A program made the translations under genes and the position numbers. From Arthrobacter sp. PAMC25564 (GTDB lineage: Bacteria > Actinomycetota > Actinomycetes > Actinomycetales > Micrococcaceae), in assembly GCF_004798705.1 (NCBI RefSeq), contig NZ_CP039290.1, positions 3,472,001 through 3,536,000 on the forward strand: a stretch of DNA of 64,000 bases. The letters run 5' to 3'. The notes under the pieces were generated by a model. That model was given only the letters and a program-made list of their open reading frames with translations, did not search any database and was not told the DNA's origin. Positions 1 through 8,784 of this stretch are shown one piece after another. The first letter of the stretch is position 1, and every line of letters starts with the position of its first letter.

Positions 1-1199
1 TGGGCACCTATGACGTCTACGGCGGATCTAACGAGGCGGCCCTGCGCCAGGGAACCCAGGTGCCGGTCAGTGATCCGCTGCTGCTGGTCTCGGCCATGGC
101 CTTGGTCACCGAGCACCTGGGCTTCGGGGTCACCGCCGGCACTGCGTACGAGCATCCTTACCCGTTTGCCCGGCGCCTCTCCACCCTCGACCACCTGACC
201 AACGGCCGCGTAGGCTGGAACGTCGTCACGGGATACCTTCCCTCCGCGGCCCGGAACATGGGGAACGCGGACCAGATGGAACATGACGAGCGCTACAACC
301 ACGCGGACGAATACCTGGAGGTCCTTTACAAGCTGCTGGAAGGCTCCTGGGAAGAAGATGCCGTTGTTCGCGACTCGGAAGCCGGGGTGTTCGCCGATCC
401 CTCGAAGGTGCACGAAATCGGCCATGAGGGAAAATACTTCAAGGTCCCCGGCATCCACATCAGCGAGCCCTCCCCCCAGCGCACGCCGGTCATTTATCAG
501 GCCGGCGCCTCGCCGAGAGGGATCGCCTTCGCCGCCGGCAACGCGGAAGCGGTCTTCGTAGGCTCCCCGACCAGGACAATCCTGAAGGAAACGGTGGCCA
601 CGATCCGCGACGCCGTGGAGGCCGCCGGCCGGGACCGCTATTCCGTACGCATCTACACCATGCTGACCATCATCACCGATGAGACGACGGAAAAGGCGCA
701 GGCCAAGCATGAAGAATACAAGCAGTACTGCAGCTACGAAGGCGCCCTGGTCCTGATGTCGGGCTGGATGGGGGTGGACCTGTCCCGGTATGCTCCCGAT
801 GAGCCGATCGGCAACGTGGAATCCAACGCGATCCAGTCCGCCGTCGCGAATTTCCAGAAAGTCAACGACGACGGCCGGCCCTGGACCGTCAGGGACATCG
901 CCGACTGGGCCGGGATCGGGGGTCTGGGCCCCCTGATCGTGGGATCCGGCGCCGACGTCGCCGACGAGCTGCAAGCCTGGGTCGAGGAAACCGATGTCGA
1001 CGGATTCAACCTGGCCTACGCCATTACGCCCGGATCCTTCGAGGACGTCGTCGCCTATGTGGTCCCGGAACTGCAAAAACGCGGCGCGTACCCCACCGAA
1101 TACACGCCAGGCACCCTGCGGAACAAGCTGTTTGGCCGCGGAGACCGGCTCCCCGAGGAACATCACGGCAGCAGGTACCGGCTCCAGCGGGCCCCCTAG
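1..1199 (+). CDS. LLM-class flavin-dependent monooxygenase (NtaA/SnaA/DszA type), 5' truncated by window edge
   Basis: The reading frame is open from base 3 and has no start inside the window, so this is the C-terminal ~398 residues of a protein usually about 440-460 long. The stretch GTYDVYGGSNEAALRQGTQ followed by a conserved HLGFGVT region and NGRVGWNVVTG is typical of the FMNH2-dependent NtaA/SnaA/DszA monooxygenases. These use reduced flavin from a partner reductase to oxidise xenobiotic or sulfur/nitrogen compounds. The substrate cannot be read from sequence. The stop overlaps by 4 bp the end of the convergent MFS gene. Family assignment is firm; exact substrate is unknown. Confidence 0.88.
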   Translation, partial: GTYDVYGGSNEAALRQGTQVPVSDPLLLVSAMALVTEHLGFGVTAGTAYEHPYPFARRLSTLDHLTNGRVGWNVVTGYLPSAARNMGNADQMEHDERYNHADEYLEVLYKLLEGSWEEDAVVRDSEAGVFADPSKVHEIGHEGKYFKVPGIHISEPSPQRTPVIYQAGASPRGIAFAAGNAEAVFVGSPTRTILKETVATIRDAVEAAGRDRYSVRIYTMLTIITDETTEKAQAKHEEYKQYCSYEGALVLMSGWMGVDLSRYAPDEPIGNVESNAIQSAVANFQKVNDDGRPWTVRDIADWAGIGGLGPLIVGSGADVADELQAWVEETDVDGFNLAYAITPGSFEDVVAYVVPELQKRGAYPTEYTPGTLRNKLFGRGDRLPEEHHGSRYRLQRAP

Positions 1200-2542
1200 C
1201 CGGCGGCAGCCTCCCGGCGGCGCCGCCGCCGGTGCTGCAACACGAGGCCGAGAAGGCACACGGCGGCGCCGGCCACCCCTACGGCGACGAACCCGGTTGA
1301 AGGGCCGACGCCGTCGATGAACAGTCCGGCGAGCGGCGCGCCCAGTGCGACCCCGGCGGTGAGGGCGGAGCCGTACCAGCCCATCGCCTCGCCGCGGCGG
1401 CGTTCCTCGACGACTTCGGCCACCTTCTCCGACGCTGCCGAGAGGACCGGCGCACATAGCAGCCCGGGCAGGAGCGAGAGCAGGCTCAGGGTCCAGGTGT
1501 CCGCCGCGAAGGCCATCGGGATGGTGAGGACGGACATGCCCAGCAGCAGGAGGAACGGGGAGACGGGGCGGTGCATGGCGCCGTAGAGGAGTCCGCCGAG
1601 CACGGAGGCCCCGCACCAGAAGACGAAGACGAGGCCGATCTCGGCCTGGTGGCCGGTCCTCTCGAGGGCGGCGACGATCCCCACATCCGTGCCGCTGAGG
1701 ACCATGCCGGCCCCGGCTGCCACGGCGAAGACGGCGGCCACGGCAGCGGTGAACCAGCTGAAGTTGTGGATGACCCGGTGCCGCAGCCCGGAGCCATGCT
1801 GCCGCCGTTCCTCGGCCGCGGCCGCCAGCGGTGCCAGTTCGGCCGCGGCCTCCTGCAGGTGGGCCGGTGCGGCGGCGACGACGGCGGCCTCCGCGCCTTC
1901 AAGCTCCTCCGCCTCGAGCCCGGCGTCGGGGAAAACACTCCGGGTGGGCGGGTTGAACCACATCAGGAAGAGTCCCGAGACGGACGTGGCCAGTCCGACT
2001 ACCGTCAGGCCCAGGACGGAGTGCCCGCTGGTGGCGGCGACGGCGCCCACGGCGGGGCCGATCATGAAGACCAGTTCGGTGGCGATGGCGTCCAGGGCGA
2101 AGGCCGTGCGGCGCTGTTTTCCGGTGGCCAGCACGCCCAGTGACTGCCGCACCACGCTGAAGATGGGCAGCGTCAGCAGGCCGCCGACGAAGACCAGCGG
2201 CAGCAGCAGTTCGTAGGACACGTGCGGAACGACGGACCAGATCACGGCCTCGGAGATGACGGACGGAATGAGCGCCTTGCGCAGTCCCGCGGTGTCGACC
2301 CGACGGCCCCGCCAGGGCGCCCCGAGGGCAATTCCGATCGTCATGACGGCGGCCGCAGCGCCGGCGGCGGCGTAGCCCTGGCCGAGGGTCAGGACGATGT
2401 GCAGGGTCAGCAGGACGCCGGCCGCCGAGTGCGGTATGCGGGCGATCATCCCGACCAGCAGGAGCCGCCTGATCGGCCGGACGGCGAGCAGCTCCCGGTA
2501 AAGCGCGAAGTTCACGGACCACATCCTTCTGGTACTGCCCAC
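1196..2542 (-). CDS. MFS transporter
   Basis: A 448-residue protein with about twelve hydrophobic segments in two halves. They are separated by a charged, Ala/Glu-rich cytoplasmic loop near residues 210-260, the usual layout of major facilitator superfamily permeases. RPIRRLLL near the N-terminus and a GxxxG-rich last helix fit drug/sugar efflux-type members. The GTG at 2542 gives the full length; an ATG at 2524 (MWSVNF) is an alternative, because AGAAGG directly abuts it and neither has ideal spacing. No substrate can be inferred. It converges on the flavin monooxygenase gene, so the two are not an operon. Confidence 0.85.
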   Translation of the reverse strand: MGSTRRMWSVNFALYRELLAVRPIRRLLLVGMIARIPHSAAGVLLTLHIVLTLGQGYAAAGAAAAVMTIGIALGAPWRGRRVDTAGLRKALIPSVISEAVIWSVVPHVSYELLLPLVFVGGLLTLPIFSVVRQSLGVLATGKQRRTAFALDAIATELVFMIGPAVGAVAATSGHSVLGLTVVGLATSVSGLFLMWFNPPTRSVFPDAGLEAEELEGAEAAVVAAAPAHLQEAAAELAPLAAAAEERRQHGSGLRHRVIHNFSWFTAAVAAVFAVAAGAGMVLSGTDVGIVAALERTGHQAEIGLVFVFWCGASVLGGLLYGAMHRPVSPFLLLLGMSVLTIPMAFAADTWTLSLLSLLPGLLCAPVLSAASEKVAEVVEERRRGEAMGWYGSALTAGVALGAPLAGLFIDGVGPSTGFVAVGVAGAAVCLLGLVLQHRRRRRREAAAG

Positions 2543-2577
2543 GGCAGCACCGGGAGGTCCCCCCGTTGGGCCGTCAG

Positions 2578-3516
2578 CTATGGTGCTGCGCGCTGCAGCT
2601 TGACCTCGATCGAGTCAACCCGCGCGGCGAAGATTTCGTTCCTGGCCCAGTCGTTGTTCAGGCCGGCGACGATGGACTGCACGCCGGCGGCGTCGAGTCC
2701 GTCTTCAAGGTACAGGATCACGCGGAGTTCCGGGCCTGCTCCCCCGCCGGGGAGCCGGCTGCCATCGGCCGTGGCCGAGGAAACTCCAGCCCCCGGCTGA
2801 ATTTCAACGCGCCGGACCGCCGGAAAGCCAGCCGCGCTGTCCCCGAGGGCCCGGGCAAGTTCCGTATCATCGTACGACGGCGTCCAGGTCTGCTGCTGGG
2901 CCAGCGCCCAGACGGCGGGCCGGCGCACCACGAAGGTCAGCTCCGAGCCGGGGTCGAGCACGAGCAGCTGGGCCCCTTCCGCGACGGCGGACAGCGCCGC
3001 CCGCGCCGCGTACACCGCGACGGGCCTGGCTTCCGGGTGCCAGGCTTCCAGTGCGGCCGCGGAGCTGAAGACGGGCATGGCCGTCCGCCCGTCGGGTGCC
3101 TTGAGGGTCACGAGGGCCATGTCGGCCTGTTTGTCCCCATGCAGCACTTCACCGTGCAGTTTGTCCCTGTGCCGGCGCGTCACACCTTCGCCCTCTTCGG
3201 CGAGCTGGGCGAGGATGGGCACGAAGACCCGTGCGGTGGCCAGTGCGGCCACCACGGCAGCCTCATCTCCTTCACCCGCCGCGAGTGCAGCGAGGGCGGC
3301 GAGATAGCCGGCGTCGGAAGCGCCGTCGTCGTCCTCGAAGTTGTGGATCTTCGCGTCATCCCCAGACAGGCTGCGGCCTGCCCAGGGCCGGCCTGCCGAA
3401 TCGGTGGCCCCGCCGGCGCCGGCCAGGGCGGCCGCGATGTGGCCGGGCAGATGCCGGACGGGCGCGGCGCCGGTGTCCGGCTGCGCGCTTTCGCGGGGCT
3501 CGTGGGTGTGCGCCAT
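2578..3516 (-). CDS. SseB family protein
   Basis: A 312-residue soluble protein that resembles the SseB N-terminal domain (roughly residues 45-165, with VFVPILAQLAEEGEG and ALVTLKAPDGRTAMPVFSS) followed by an SseB C-terminal-like domain (VRRVEIQPGAGV onward). In actinobacteria a gene of this family commonly sits right after priA. Here its ATG is 13 bp downstream of the priA stop on the same strand, so it is probably the last gene of the histidine operon. Its function is not established, and its position does not prove a role in histidine synthesis. The first ~35 residues are polar and low complexity. Confidence 0.85.
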   Translation of the reverse strand: MAHTHEPRESAQPDTGAAPVRHLPGHIAAALAGAGGATDSAGRPWAGRSLSGDDAKIHNFEDDDGASDAGYLAALAALAAGEGDEAAVVAALATARVFVPILAQLAEEGEGVTRRHRDKLHGEVLHGDKQADMALVTLKAPDGRTAMPVFSSAAALEAWHPEARPVAVYAARAALSAVAEGAQLLVLDPGSELTFVVRRPAVWALAQQQTWTPSYDDTELARALGDSAAGFPAVRRVEIQPGAGVSSATADGSRLPGGGAGPELRVILYLEDGLDAAGVQSIVAGLNNDWARNEIFAARVDSIEVKLQRAAP

Positions 3517-3529
3517 GATCGCTGGCCGC

Positions 3530-4276
3530 CTAGCGGCGGCCGGCGACGTCGAGGGCCTCGGGCAGCGTGAAGTTGCCGTTGTAGAGGGCCTTGCCGATAA
3601 TCGCGCCCTCGACGCCGAGGGGCACCAGGGACCGGAGTTCCTTGAGGTCCGCCAGGCTGGAGATTCCGCCGGACGCGACGACGGGCTTGCCGGTCTGCTC
3701 GACCATCTGGCGCAGCAGTCCGACGTTCGGGCCCTGCAGGGTGCCGTCCTTGGTCACGTCGGTGACGACGTAGCGGGCGCAGCCGGCCTCCTCGAGGCGG
3801 CCCAGCACCTCCCAGAGATCGCCGCCTTCCTTGGTCCAGCCCCGGCCGGCCAGCGTGGTCCCGCGGACGTCGAGGCCGACGGCGATCCGGTCGCCGAAGC
3901 GCTCGATCGCGCGGCGGGTCCAGTCCGGGTTTTCCAGTGCCGCGGTGCCGAGGTTGACCCGGGCGATGCCAAGGCCCAGGGCCTTCTCGAGCGATTCGTC
4001 GTCGCGGAGGCCGCCGGAGAGCTCCACCTTGATGTCCAGCCGGCCCACCACTTCGCGCAGCAGTTCGGCGTTGGAGCCCCGGCCGAAGGCGGCGTCGAGG
4101 TCAACGAGGTGGACCCATTCGGCGCCCTGCTGCTGCCAGTTGAGCGCGGCTTCCAGCGGTGTGCCGTAGCTGGTCTCGCTGCCTGCTTCCCCCTGGACGA
4201 GGCGGACTGCCTGGCCGTTGACAACGTCGACGGCGGGCAACAGTTCGAGTACGGGCAGCGGGGTTTCGGTGGTCAT
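3530..4276 (-). CDS. priA: bifunctional phosphoribosyl isomerase PriA
   Basis: A 248-residue TIM barrel of the HisA/PriA family. In actinobacteria lacking trpF, PriA isomerises both ProFAR (histidine pathway) and phosphoribosylanthranilate (tryptophan pathway). Features seen: the first catalytic Asp at 17 in [10 protein letters not shown], the second acid region TDVTKDGTL at 172-180, phosphate-binding glycines, and the GWTKEGG loop with Trp147. That Trp loop is the PriA signature that separates it from plain HisA. The start has GAGG seven bases upstream. Its neighbours are a 52-residue membrane protein and hisH upstream. Dual activity is inferred from the family and not shown here. Confidence 0.95.
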   Translation of the reverse strand: MTTETPLPVLELLPAVDVVNGQAVRLVQGEAGSETSYGTPLEAALNWQQQGAEWVHLVDLDAAFGRGSNAELLREVVGRLDIKVELSGGLRDDESLEKALGLGIARVNLGTAALENPDWTRRAIERFGDRIAVGLDVRGTTLAGRGWTKEGGDLWEVLGRLEEAGCARYVVTDVTKDGTLQGPNVGLLRQMVEQTGKPVVASGGISSLADLKELRSLVPLGVEGAIIGKALYNGNFTLPEALDVAGRR

Positions 4277-4330
4277 CGTGGATCCTCAGCTTCGGTGGGG
4301 CGGGGGTTGGTCAGGCGGGCTGCGGCGCCG

Positions 4331-4489
4331 TCAAGCGGCCGGCAGCGTCAGGAGATAGGCGGCCAGCAGCGACATTCCGGCCAGGAGATAGAAGACAATC
4401 TGGACCCAGACCGGGCTCTTCTGCTGCCGGAAGGACAGCCCCCCTCCGACCAGCAGGCCGGCCAGGCCCATAAGTACCAAGGACCACAT
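4331..4489 (-). CDS. 52-residue two-helix membrane protein inside the histidine operon
   Basis: A short gene from ATG 4489 to TGA 4331. Its start abuts the hisH stop (4490-4492) directly, so it is probably translated by coupling. The protein begins MWSLVLMGLAGLLVGGGLSF, followed by RQQKSP and then a second hydrophobic run ending LLTLPAA. This predicts two short transmembrane helices with a basic turn between them. No known domain is recognisable. The tight placement between hisH and priA and the clean reading frame argue for a real gene. I believe similar small proteins occur at this position in related Arthrobacter genomes, but I cannot check that here. Confidence 0.75.
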   Translation of the reverse strand: MWSLVLMGLAGLLVGGGLSFRQQKSPVWVQIVFYLLAGMSLLAAYLLTLPAA

Positions 4490-5275
4490 CTAGGCGGTCT
4501 GTTCCGGGCCGGTTGCCTCAACCGGGGCGGCTTCAGCGGCTTCGGTGGCATCGGCGGCTTTGGACCCGCCGCGCAGGCCCTCCACCCAGTTGCGCAGCAG
4601 CCGGGCACCGGCGTCGCCGGACTTCTCCGGGTGGAACTGGGTGGCGCACAGCGGGCCGTTTTCGACGGCTGCGATGAACGGTGCGCCGTGCTCGGACCAG
4701 GTGACGAGGGGTGCCGCCATCCGGGGCTGGATGACGTCGAAGTCCCAGTGCTGGACACCGTAGGAGTGCACGAAGTAGAACCGTTCGTTTTCGACGCCGG
4801 CGAAGAGCCTGGAGCCTTCCGGGACCGAGACGGTGTTCCAGCCCATGTGCGGGACGACGTCGGCGGGCAGCAGCTCGACTTTCCCGGGCCACTCCCCCAT
4901 GCCTTCGGCTTCGGTGCCGTGTTCGACGCCGGCCTCGAACAGCACCTGGAGTCCGACGCAGATCGCGAGCACCGGCCGTCCGCCGGCGACGCGGCGTCCG
5001 ATCATGCGGATCCCGTCGACGGCTTTAAGCTCGTTCATGACCGTTTCGAAGGCGCCGACGCCGGGGACCACGAGGCCGTCGGCGTTGAGCACGTCCTCCG
5101 GTTTGGCGCTGAGGATGACCTGGGCACCGGCGCGTTCCAGCGCGCGGACGGCGGAGCGGACGTTGCCCGAGCCGTAGTCCAGCACCGTGACGGTGGGCTT
5201 GCCCTCGGGCGAGGGAAGTTTCCGGCCGGCCTCGGGGTTGATGACGGCCCCGTCCCGGACGACCTTGCCGGTCAC
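4490..5275 (-). CDS. hisH: imidazole glycerol phosphate synthase, glutamine amidotransferase subunit HisH
   Basis: A 261-residue class I glutamine amidotransferase that supplies ammonia to HisF for IGP and AICAR formation. The sequence shows the [11 protein letters not shown] start of the fold, the nucleophile Cys106 in AICVGLQ, and the His215/Glu217 pair in QFHPEKSG. It has about 28 extra residues before the fold and an Ala/Glu-rich tail of about 30 residues after it, so it is longer than typical HisH (~205). The GTG start at 5275 overlaps the hisB stop in a GTGA arrangement. hisF is not in this window. Confidence 0.95.
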   Translation of the reverse strand: MTGKVVRDGAVINPEAGRKLPSPEGKPTVTVLDYGSGNVRSAVRALERAGAQVILSAKPEDVLNADGLVVPGVGAFETVMNELKAVDGIRMIGRRVAGGRPVLAICVGLQVLFEAGVEHGTEAEGMGEWPGKVELLPADVVPHMGWNTVSVPEGSRLFAGVENERFYFVHSYGVQHWDFDVIQPRMAAPLVTWSEHGAPFIAAVENGPLCATQFHPEKSGDAGARLLRNWVEGLRGGSKAADATEAAEAAPVEATGPEQTA

Positions 5276-5895
5276 AGTGCGCCCTTGGTGGACGGAATGC
5301 CCTTGACCCGGGGATCGGGCTCCACGGCCGAGCGCAGGGCCCGGGCGAAGGCCTTGAACTGGGCCTCGACGATGTGGTGCGGGTCCCGGCCGGCGGTGAC
5401 GTTCATGTGCAGGCAGATACCGGCGTGCAGGGTGATGGCTTCGAAGACGTGGCGTGTCAGCGAGCCGGTGAAGTGGCCGCCGATCAGGTGGTATTCCTGG
5501 CCTGCGGGCTCGCCGCCGTGCACCAGGTACGGGCGGCCCGAGACGTCGACGACGGCGTGCGCGAGGGCCTCGTCCAGCGGCACCGTGGCTTCACCGAAGC
5601 GCCGGATGCCGGCCTTGTTGCCCAGGGCGGTCTTCAGCACCTCGCCGAAGGTGATGGCGACGTCCTCCACCGTGTGGTGGACGTCGATGTGGGTGTCGCC
5701 GGTGGCCTTGACCGTCATGTCGATCAGGGAGTGCTTGCTCAGCGCCGTCAGCATGTGGTCGTAGAAGGGAACCGAGGTGCTGATGTCCGAAGTGCCGGTG
5801 CCGTCCAGGTTGATTTCGACCAGGACGGAGGACTCGCTGGTGGTCCGTTCCATCCGTGCGGTCCGGCCCTCGGCAGCTGATCCGGTGTTGCTCAT
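5272..5895 (-). CDS. hisB: imidazoleglycerol-phosphate dehydratase
   Basis: A 207-residue monofunctional IGP dehydratase, which converts IGP to imidazole acetol phosphate. The metal-binding repeats are visible as [10 protein letters not shown] and, near the C-terminus, [30 protein letters not shown] is also diagnostic. The start is placed at ATG 5895 ([10 protein letters not shown]) because AAGGAAA lies at good distance before it; the reading frame stays open nine codons further upstream. There is no HisB-N phosphatase domain, as is normal outside enterobacteria. The stop overlaps the hisH GTG. Confidence 0.95.
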   Translation of the reverse strand: MSNTGSAAEGRTARMERTTSESSVLVEINLDGTGTSDISTSVPFYDHMLTALSKHSLIDMTVKATGDTHIDVHHTVEDVAITFGEVLKTALGNKAGIRRFGEATVPLDEALAHAVVDVSGRPYLVHGGEPAGQEYHLIGGHFTGSLTRHVFEAITLHAGICLHMNVTAGRDPHHIVEAQFKAFARALRSAVEPDPRVKGIPSTKGAL

Positions 5896-5964
5896 GTGGG
5901 TGTTTCCTTTGGAAGAAGGCATGGTGCTGGGCAGTCGTGCAGTGATCTGGTCCCGGGCTTAAGT

Positions 5965-7083
5965 CTAGGCCTGCAGCGCTGCGCGGCCGGTCAGGATCCG
6001 CTCGAGGGCTTCGAGGAAGGCTGTGGTTTCGGTCTCAGTGCCGGCCGTGACGCGCAGGTGTCCGGGGATGCCGACGTCGCGGATGAGCACGCCGGCGTCG
6101 AGCAGCCCCTGCCAGATCCCGTGCTGGTCCTCGAGGCCGCCGAAGAAGACGTAGTTGGAATCAGAGGCGGCCGGCTTGAGGCCCATCCGCTGCAGTTCGG
6201 AGACGATCCGGTCCCGCTGGCGCTTGATGTCCTCGACGTCGGCCATCAGCGCCACCCGGTGGTGCAGCGCGGCCAGGGCGGTTGCCTGGGTGATCGCCGA
6301 GAGGTGGTACGGGAGGCGGACCAGGCGCAGCGCGTCAGTCACCCCGGGTGCCGCGGCCATGTACCCAAGCCGGGCGCCGGCGAGGGCGAAGGCCTTGCTC
6401 ATGGTGCGCGAGACGATGAGCCGTTCCCGGCCGGGCAGCAGCGTGAGCGCACTGGGCGTGCCGTCGTGGGCGAACTCGTGGTAGGCCTCGTCGACGATCA
6501 CGATGGTCTGGCTGGCCTCACCGGCGGCGTAGACGGCCTCCACGACGTCGAGGCCGAGGCCGGTGCCGGTGGGGTTGTTCGGGGAGCACAGGAAGACGAC
6601 GTTGGGTTGGAGTTCGCGCACCTGGCGTGCCGCCGATTCCGCACTGAGTCCGTAGTCCCCGGCCCGTTCTCCGACGATGTATCCGGTGTCCGTTCCTGCG
6701 GCCAGCAGGGGGTACATGGAGTATGTGGGAGGGAAGCCCAGGGCGGTGCGGCCCGGGCCGCCGAAGGCCTGGAGGATCTGCTGGAGCACCTCGTTGGAAC
6801 CGTTGGCCGCCCAGATGTTCTCTGCGCCCAGTCCGTGGCCGAGGTACTCCGCCAACGCTTCGCGCAGTTCCGTGAACTCACGGTCAGGGTACCGGTTCAG
6901 GCCGGCGGCCGCCGCCGTGACGGCCTCGGCGATGGCCGCCTGGACGTCGGCCGGAACACCATGGGTGTTCTCGTTGACGTTGAGCAGGATGGGGACATCC
7001 AGCTGGGGCGCACCGTACGGGTGCAGGCCCCGCAGATTGGTCCGGAGGGGAAGTCGGTTGAGGCGCTCTAACTGGTCAGTCAC
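5965..7083 (-). CDS. hisC: histidinol-phosphate aminotransferase
   Basis: A 372-residue fold-type I PLP aminotransferase that converts imidazole acetol phosphate to histidinol phosphate. It shows NENTHGVPADV near the N-terminus, SPNNPTG (Asn170), VDEAYHEF (Asp198) and the PLP lysine Lys230 in SRTMSKAFALAG. It is the first gene of this operon in the window. The GTG start at 7083 has no Shine-Dalgarno but carries a TAAACT hexamer six bases upstream, which suggests a leaderless transcript. hisD, which often precedes it, is absent; a LysM gene lies upstream instead. Confidence 0.94.
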   Translation of the reverse strand: MTDQLERLNRLPLRTNLRGLHPYGAPQLDVPILLNVNENTHGVPADVQAAIAEAVTAAAAGLNRYPDREFTELREALAEYLGHGLGAENIWAANGSNEVLQQILQAFGGPGRTALGFPPTYSMYPLLAAGTDTGYIVGERAGDYGLSAESAARQVRELQPNVVFLCSPNNPTGTGLGLDVVEAVYAAGEASQTIVIVDEAYHEFAHDGTPSALTLLPGRERLIVSRTMSKAFALAGARLGYMAAAPGVTDALRLVRLPYHLSAITQATALAALHHRVALMADVEDIKRQRDRIVSELQRMGLKPAASDSNYVFFGGLEDQHGIWQGLLDAGVLIRDVGIPGHLRVTAGTETETTAFLEALERILTGRAALQA

Positions 7084-7089
7084 CTCAAC

Positions 7090-7095
7090 AGTTTA
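7090..7095 (-). promoter_or_regulatory. leaderless -10 element of hisC
   Basis: TAAACT on the minus strand ends six bases before the GTG start. This places transcription initiation at or next to the start codon, and there is no ribosome-binding site between. Confidence 0.55.
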
Positions 7096-7137
7096 AGTGA
7101 GGCCGTGGCGAGCCCTGAAACTGTGACGCCTGGCGCC

Positions 7138-7602
7138 CTATTTGGACGGAACGAAGAGCCGCTGGCCCGGGAAGACGCGCGCGGCATCCAGGTTGTTGAG
7201 CTGGACGATGTCGGCGACCACGTCCCGGGGATCGCGCCCCGGTGCCACGGCGGCTGCGATGGCCCACAGGGATTCACCGGACTGGACCGTCACGGACACG
7301 GCCGGGGTCGGCGACAGCTCGGACGCTGACTCCGCCGCCTTGGCGGGAGCGTTGAGGAAGCCGCTGAGCGACAGAAGAAGGGCGGCCAGCAGGATGAGCG
7401 GCACACCGAAGAAGACGAACCTTCCCCGCCGGGTCAGCCGGAGCGGCCCCTGCTTGGTGCGCGGTGCGGACGCCGGACCCGCCGGACCTGCCGGACCTGC
7501 CGGACCTGCCGGACCTGCAGGGACATGATGGTCGAAAGACCGGACCTGTTCGGACGGATCGTACTGGCCGAATGTATCGTGAAACGCGCTTGATGCTGAC
7601 AT
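7138..7602 (-). CDS. LysM domain protein, membrane anchored
   Basis: A 154-residue protein with a polar N-terminus, an (Ala-Gly-Pro)n tract near residues 20-36, one membrane helix (FVFFGVPLILLAALLLSLSG) and a C-terminal LysM domain (VTVQSGESLWAIAAAVAP to GQRLFVPSK). LysM binds peptidoglycan N-acetylglucosamine, so the domain should face the wall. The start is ATG 7602 because AGGAGGG sits eight bases upstream; the longer open frame to 7770 lacks this. The pairing with divergent lexA is conserved in many actinobacteria and puts the gene under likely SOS influence. It resembles cell-division-suppressor genes next to lexA such as divS/chiZ, but that role is inference. Confidence 0.85.
   Translation of the reverse strand: MSASSAFHDTFGQYDPSEQVRSFDHHVPAGPAGPAGPAGPAGPASAPRTKQGPLRLTRRGRFVFFGVPLILLAALLLSLSGFLNAPAKAAESASELSPTPAVSVTVQSGESLWAIAAAVAPGRDPRDVVADIVQLNNLDAARVFPGQRLFVPSK
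7472..7519. repeat. 9-bp tandem repeat coding an Ala-Gly-Pro tract
   Basis: About five copies of a GCCGGACCT unit in the LysM gene, encoding repeated Pro-Ala-Gly. All copies are in frame, so copy-number slippage would change the linker length without breaking the gene. Confidence 0.8.
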
Positions 7603-7730
7603 GAACTGAGCCCTCCTGGACCATACGGTGCCGACACTTTCCCGCCCGGCGTACTCCACGTACCTGCCGCCAACCGGCCTGACCTTCGAACATGTTGCCG
7701 AACGCCATCCTGCACCCGGCCAGTCCAGAG

Positions 7731-7746
7731 TAGAACACATATTCGA
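7731..7746. promoter_or_regulatory. LexA-binding SOS box (LysM gene side)
   Basis: TAGAACACATATTCGA matches ten of the twelve fixed positions of the actinobacterial consensus TCGAAC-N4-GTTCGA. It lies 129 bp before the LysM gene start. Confidence 0.75.
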
Positions 7747-7797
7747 ACTTTGCTGGTTCCGTTTTAGCACTTATTGACGAACATTGTCGAGACTCGC

Positions 7798-7813
7798 TAG
7801 AACAAATGTTTGA
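7798..7813. promoter_or_regulatory. LexA-binding SOS box over the lexA -10 element
   Basis: TAGAACAAATGTTTGA matches ten of twelve positions of TCGAAC-N4-GTTCGA and overlaps the proposed TAGAAC -10 of lexA. Bound LexA would block RNA polymerase there. Confidence 0.78.
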
Positions 7814-7967
7814 AAAAGCCGTGGGGCTGGCCTACGTTTGAATCACAGCTCAACCGTTTCCGCGGTTGAACACCAGTAGTTGATCAGCAGGGTCTGACAT
7901 TTCAGGCCGGAAGACCCCGGCACGTGCAGCAACGGCAGCCGGGCGGATTGGAAAGGCGTTGGCGAAC

Positions 7968-8717
7968 ATGGCAGCACAAGCCACCGGCGGCAGGGCCGCT
8001 CCACGGAACCCCCAGCCAGCCCGGGCCCCCAAGAGCCTTACCGTCCGGCAGAAGAAGATCCTGGAAACGATCCAGCGGTCTGTGACGGAGAAGGGATATC
8101 CGCCGTCGATGCGCGAGATCGGCGACACTGTAGGGCTCGCCAGCCTGTCCAGCGTCACGCACCAGCTCTCGCAACTGGAAAAGCTCGGCTATCTCCGGCG
8201 GGATCCCAAACGTCCGCGCGCCATGGAAGTGCTGATGCCGCTGACCCTCGATGAGGGAAGCACCAGGATTTCAGGCGTGGAGAAGTCCGGCGGACTGCGC
8301 ACCGTCGGAGGGCTGTCCGTCTCGGAGCTCGCCAGCGCCACGGATACCGCAATGGTGCCCCTCGTGGGCCGGATCGCCGCCGGTGGCCCCATCCTGGCAG
8401 ACCAGGTCGTGGAAGACGTTATGCCGCTGCCGCGCCAGCTGGTGGGCCACGGCGAACTCTTTATGCTCAAGGTCGCCGGCGATTCGATGATCGACGCCGC
8501 CATCTGCGACGGCGACTGGGTCGTCGTCCGGCGCCAGGGTGATGCCCTCAACGGCGATATCGTTGCCGCACTGCTGGATGACGAGGCAACAGTCAAGACC
8601 TTCCGGCAGCGCGACGGCCACACCTGGCTGCTGCCGCAGAACACCCGCTACGAGCCCATCCTCGGCGACCACGCCGTCATCATGGGCAAGGTCGTCTCCG
8701 TCCTGCGCTCCCTTTAG
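7968..8717 (+). CDS. lexA: SOS repressor LexA
   Basis: A 249-residue LexA. The N-terminal winged helix spans about residues 22-90 ([28 protein letters not shown]). The C-terminal S24 autoprotease has its cleavage bond at Ala138-Gly139 (RIAAGG), nucleophile Ser173 (VAGDSMID) and general base Lys210 (ATVKTF). RecA filaments trigger self-cleavage and derepress SOS genes. Start: ATG 7968 is preferred; an in-frame TTG at 7959 (three extra residues) also lies near GGAAAGG, and neither spacing is ideal. Boxes matching its operator occur here, before recA, and before the small gene at 28785. Confidence 0.97.
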   Translation: MAAQATGGRAAPRNPQPARAPKSLTVRQKKILETIQRSVTEKGYPPSMREIGDTVGLASLSSVTHQLSQLEKLGYLRRDPKRPRAMEVLMPLTLDEGSTRISGVEKSGGLRTVGGLSVSELASATDTAMVPLVGRIAAGGPILADQVVEDVMPLPRQLVGHGELFMLKVAGDSMIDAAICDGDWVVVRRQGDALNGDIVAALLDDEATVKTFRQRDGHTWLLPQNTRYEPILGDHAVIMGKVVSVLRSL

Positions 8718-8745
8718 GGCTGGTCCGGCCCGCAGCCCGGGAGGG

Positions 8746-8784
8746 CACCTAGCTAAAGCCCCGCGGCTCCCCCGCGGCTAGGTG
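8746..8784. terminator. bidirectional hairpin between lexA and the helicase gene
   Basis: CACCTAGC and GCTAGGTG form outer arms around two CCGCGG half-repeats, giving nested GC-rich stems between two convergent genes. There is no clear T-run. It overlaps the last codons of the helicase gene. Confidence 0.5.

Larger units (their letters stand above)
7603..7967. promoter_or_regulatory. divergent LysM gene/lexA control region
   Basis: A 365-bp intergenic region without a gene. It contains two strong LexA-type boxes (7731-7746 and 7798-7813), a weaker partial match at 7686-7701, and a plausible lexA promoter: TTGACG at 7774-7779, 18 bp spacer, TAGAAC at 7798-7803. The second SOS box overlaps the -10, consistent with lexA autorepression. 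The leader between that promoter and the lexA start is about 155 bases. Confidence 0.75.

Noticed and set aside
3341..5764. Long plus-strand open frame (about 807 codons) over priA-hisH-hisB
   Set aside because: It lies antisense to three certain his genes, has no homology or domain, and results from the strong GC bias at third codon positions.
7472..7519. Possible CRISPR-like or regulatory repeats before lexA
   Set aside because: These 9-bp units are coding, adjacent and spacer-free.
7686..7701. Third SOS box near lexA (TCGAACATGTTGCCGA)
   Set aside because: It matches only nine of twelve positions and its right half is poor; two better boxes explain the control.
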